Source: Bacteroidota bacterium (GTDB taxonomy: Bacteria; Bacteroidota; Bacteroidia; Chitinophagales; UBA2359). From it: DNA of 6,125 bases. Shown here piece by piece: positions 5,733 through 6,125 of the stretch; position 1 is the stretch's first letter, and each line of letters starts with the position of its first letter. The stretch is from assembly GCA_020629895.1 (NCBI GenBank), contig JAHDCM010000240.1, positions 1 through 6,125 on the forward strand, written 5' to 3'. The translations under genes and the position numbers were made by a program. Below the pieces are notes generated by a model that saw only the letters and a program-made list of their open reading frames with translations, searched no databases and was not told where the DNA came from.

Positions 5733-6125
5733 ATGAGCGACATCTTTCTTTTTCGAGTATTAGACCGTATTAAAGGCTATGGGACTTTTTTTGTACGCAT
5801 TGTCTTTGGCTTACATCTCATTTTTCTGAGCCAAGATAACCTGTTCAGTTATGATCGTATGATGGACTATGCAGGCTATTTAGAAAAATTAGGTTTTCCG
5901 CTTGCCTATTTTTGTGCCATTATTTCCGTTAGTTTTCAATTTACCTGCGGCATCTTATGGGTACTTGGCTACAAAGTACGCCTAGCAGGATTTTTTATGA
6001 CCATTCACTTTTTATTGGCTGTTGTGATGGGACATTTACTTCTTGCCGATGATTATATGACCACCGTCCCCGCTTTGTTTATCTTATCCGTTTCGTTGAT
6101 GTTATTCTTAAATGGAGCAGGCAAA
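5733..6125 (+). CDS. DoxX-family membrane protein, C-terminus cut by the window edge
   Basis: The frame is open from the ATG at 5733 to the last base, giving 131 residues. The protein is strongly hydrophobic with about four membrane segments, near residues 16-33, 55-79, 83-105 and 110-126. The DoxX pattern is recognisable: R22 and G26 in the first helix, LGFPLAYF before the second, CGILWVLGYKVRLAGFF, and the closing phrase LMLFLNGAGK. In the family that phrase normally continues into a short end such as ySLD, so probably only about 10-15 residues are missing. DoxX proteins are small inner-membrane proteins linked in some species to quinone, thiosulfate or oxidative-stress functions; the role of most is unknown. 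The usual Glu at the start of the E-xx-gG phrase is Gln69 here. No Shine-Dalgarno sequence precedes the ATG. It diverges from trmH and has no further context in the window. Confidence 0.75.
   Translation, partial: MSDIFLFRVLDRIKGYGTFFVRIVFGLHLIFLSQDNLFSYDRMMDYAGYLEKLGFPLAYFCAIISVSFQFTCGILWVLGYKVRLAGFFMTIHFLLAVVMGHLLLADDYMTTVPALFILSVSLMLFLNGAGK

Noticed and set aside
1..6125. A mobile element, CRISPR array, phage or defence system
   Set aside because: I saw no transposase, recombinase, direct-repeat array, target-site duplication or defence-gene motif; the genes are mainly core functions.

Overview
The window looks like chromosomal DNA from a member of the phylum Bacteroidota, possibly the order Saprospirales. 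Three things point that way: AT-rich intergenic DNA, start codons with no Shine-Dalgarno sequence in front of them, and several promoters matching the Bacteroidota -7 element TAnnTTTG. The protein set agrees: double-FKBP lipoprotein, M43-like metalloprotease with a beta-rich tail, DHH/DHHA1 phosphoesterase, Ndk. The phylum is fairly secure; the order is a guess.

Layout, left to right. Bases 1-45 may hold the last codons of a + strand gene. A TPR-type lipoprotein gene (42-755, -) and a secreted metzincin-type metalloprotease gene (827-2125, +) diverge from a 71-bp promoter region that contains two related inverted repeats. The protease gene converges on an FKBP-domain lipoprotein gene (2192-3211, -), with a 14-bp perfect hairpin between them. 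A 163-bp gap then leads to a DHH/DHHA1 phosphoesterase of the NrnA type (3375-4397, +), followed by nucleoside diphosphate kinase (ndk, 4514-4933, +) with its own well-formed promoter. ndk converges on a TrmH-type RNA 2'-O-methyltransferase (5023-5655, -) across a long compound hairpin. trmH diverges from a DoxX-family membrane protein gene (5733 to the window end, +) that is cut by the right edge. Their two -7 elements lie back to back and form a near-palindrome.

Nearly every gene appears to be its own transcription unit. Three products are predicted to be anchored or secreted through lipoprotein signals (TPR protein, protease, FKBP). Three are cytoplasmic nucleotide/RNA enzymes (NrnA-like, Ndk, TrmH), and one is an inner-membrane protein. 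The FKBP lipoprotein - DHH phosphoesterase - ndk order resembles, from memory, the neighbourhood of the gliding gene gldI in flavobacteria. I see no mobile element, CRISPR array, RNA gene, phage gene or defence system. This is mostly ordinary housekeeping sequence; the main points of interest are the divergent regulatory regions, the protease tail and the altered FKBP active site.
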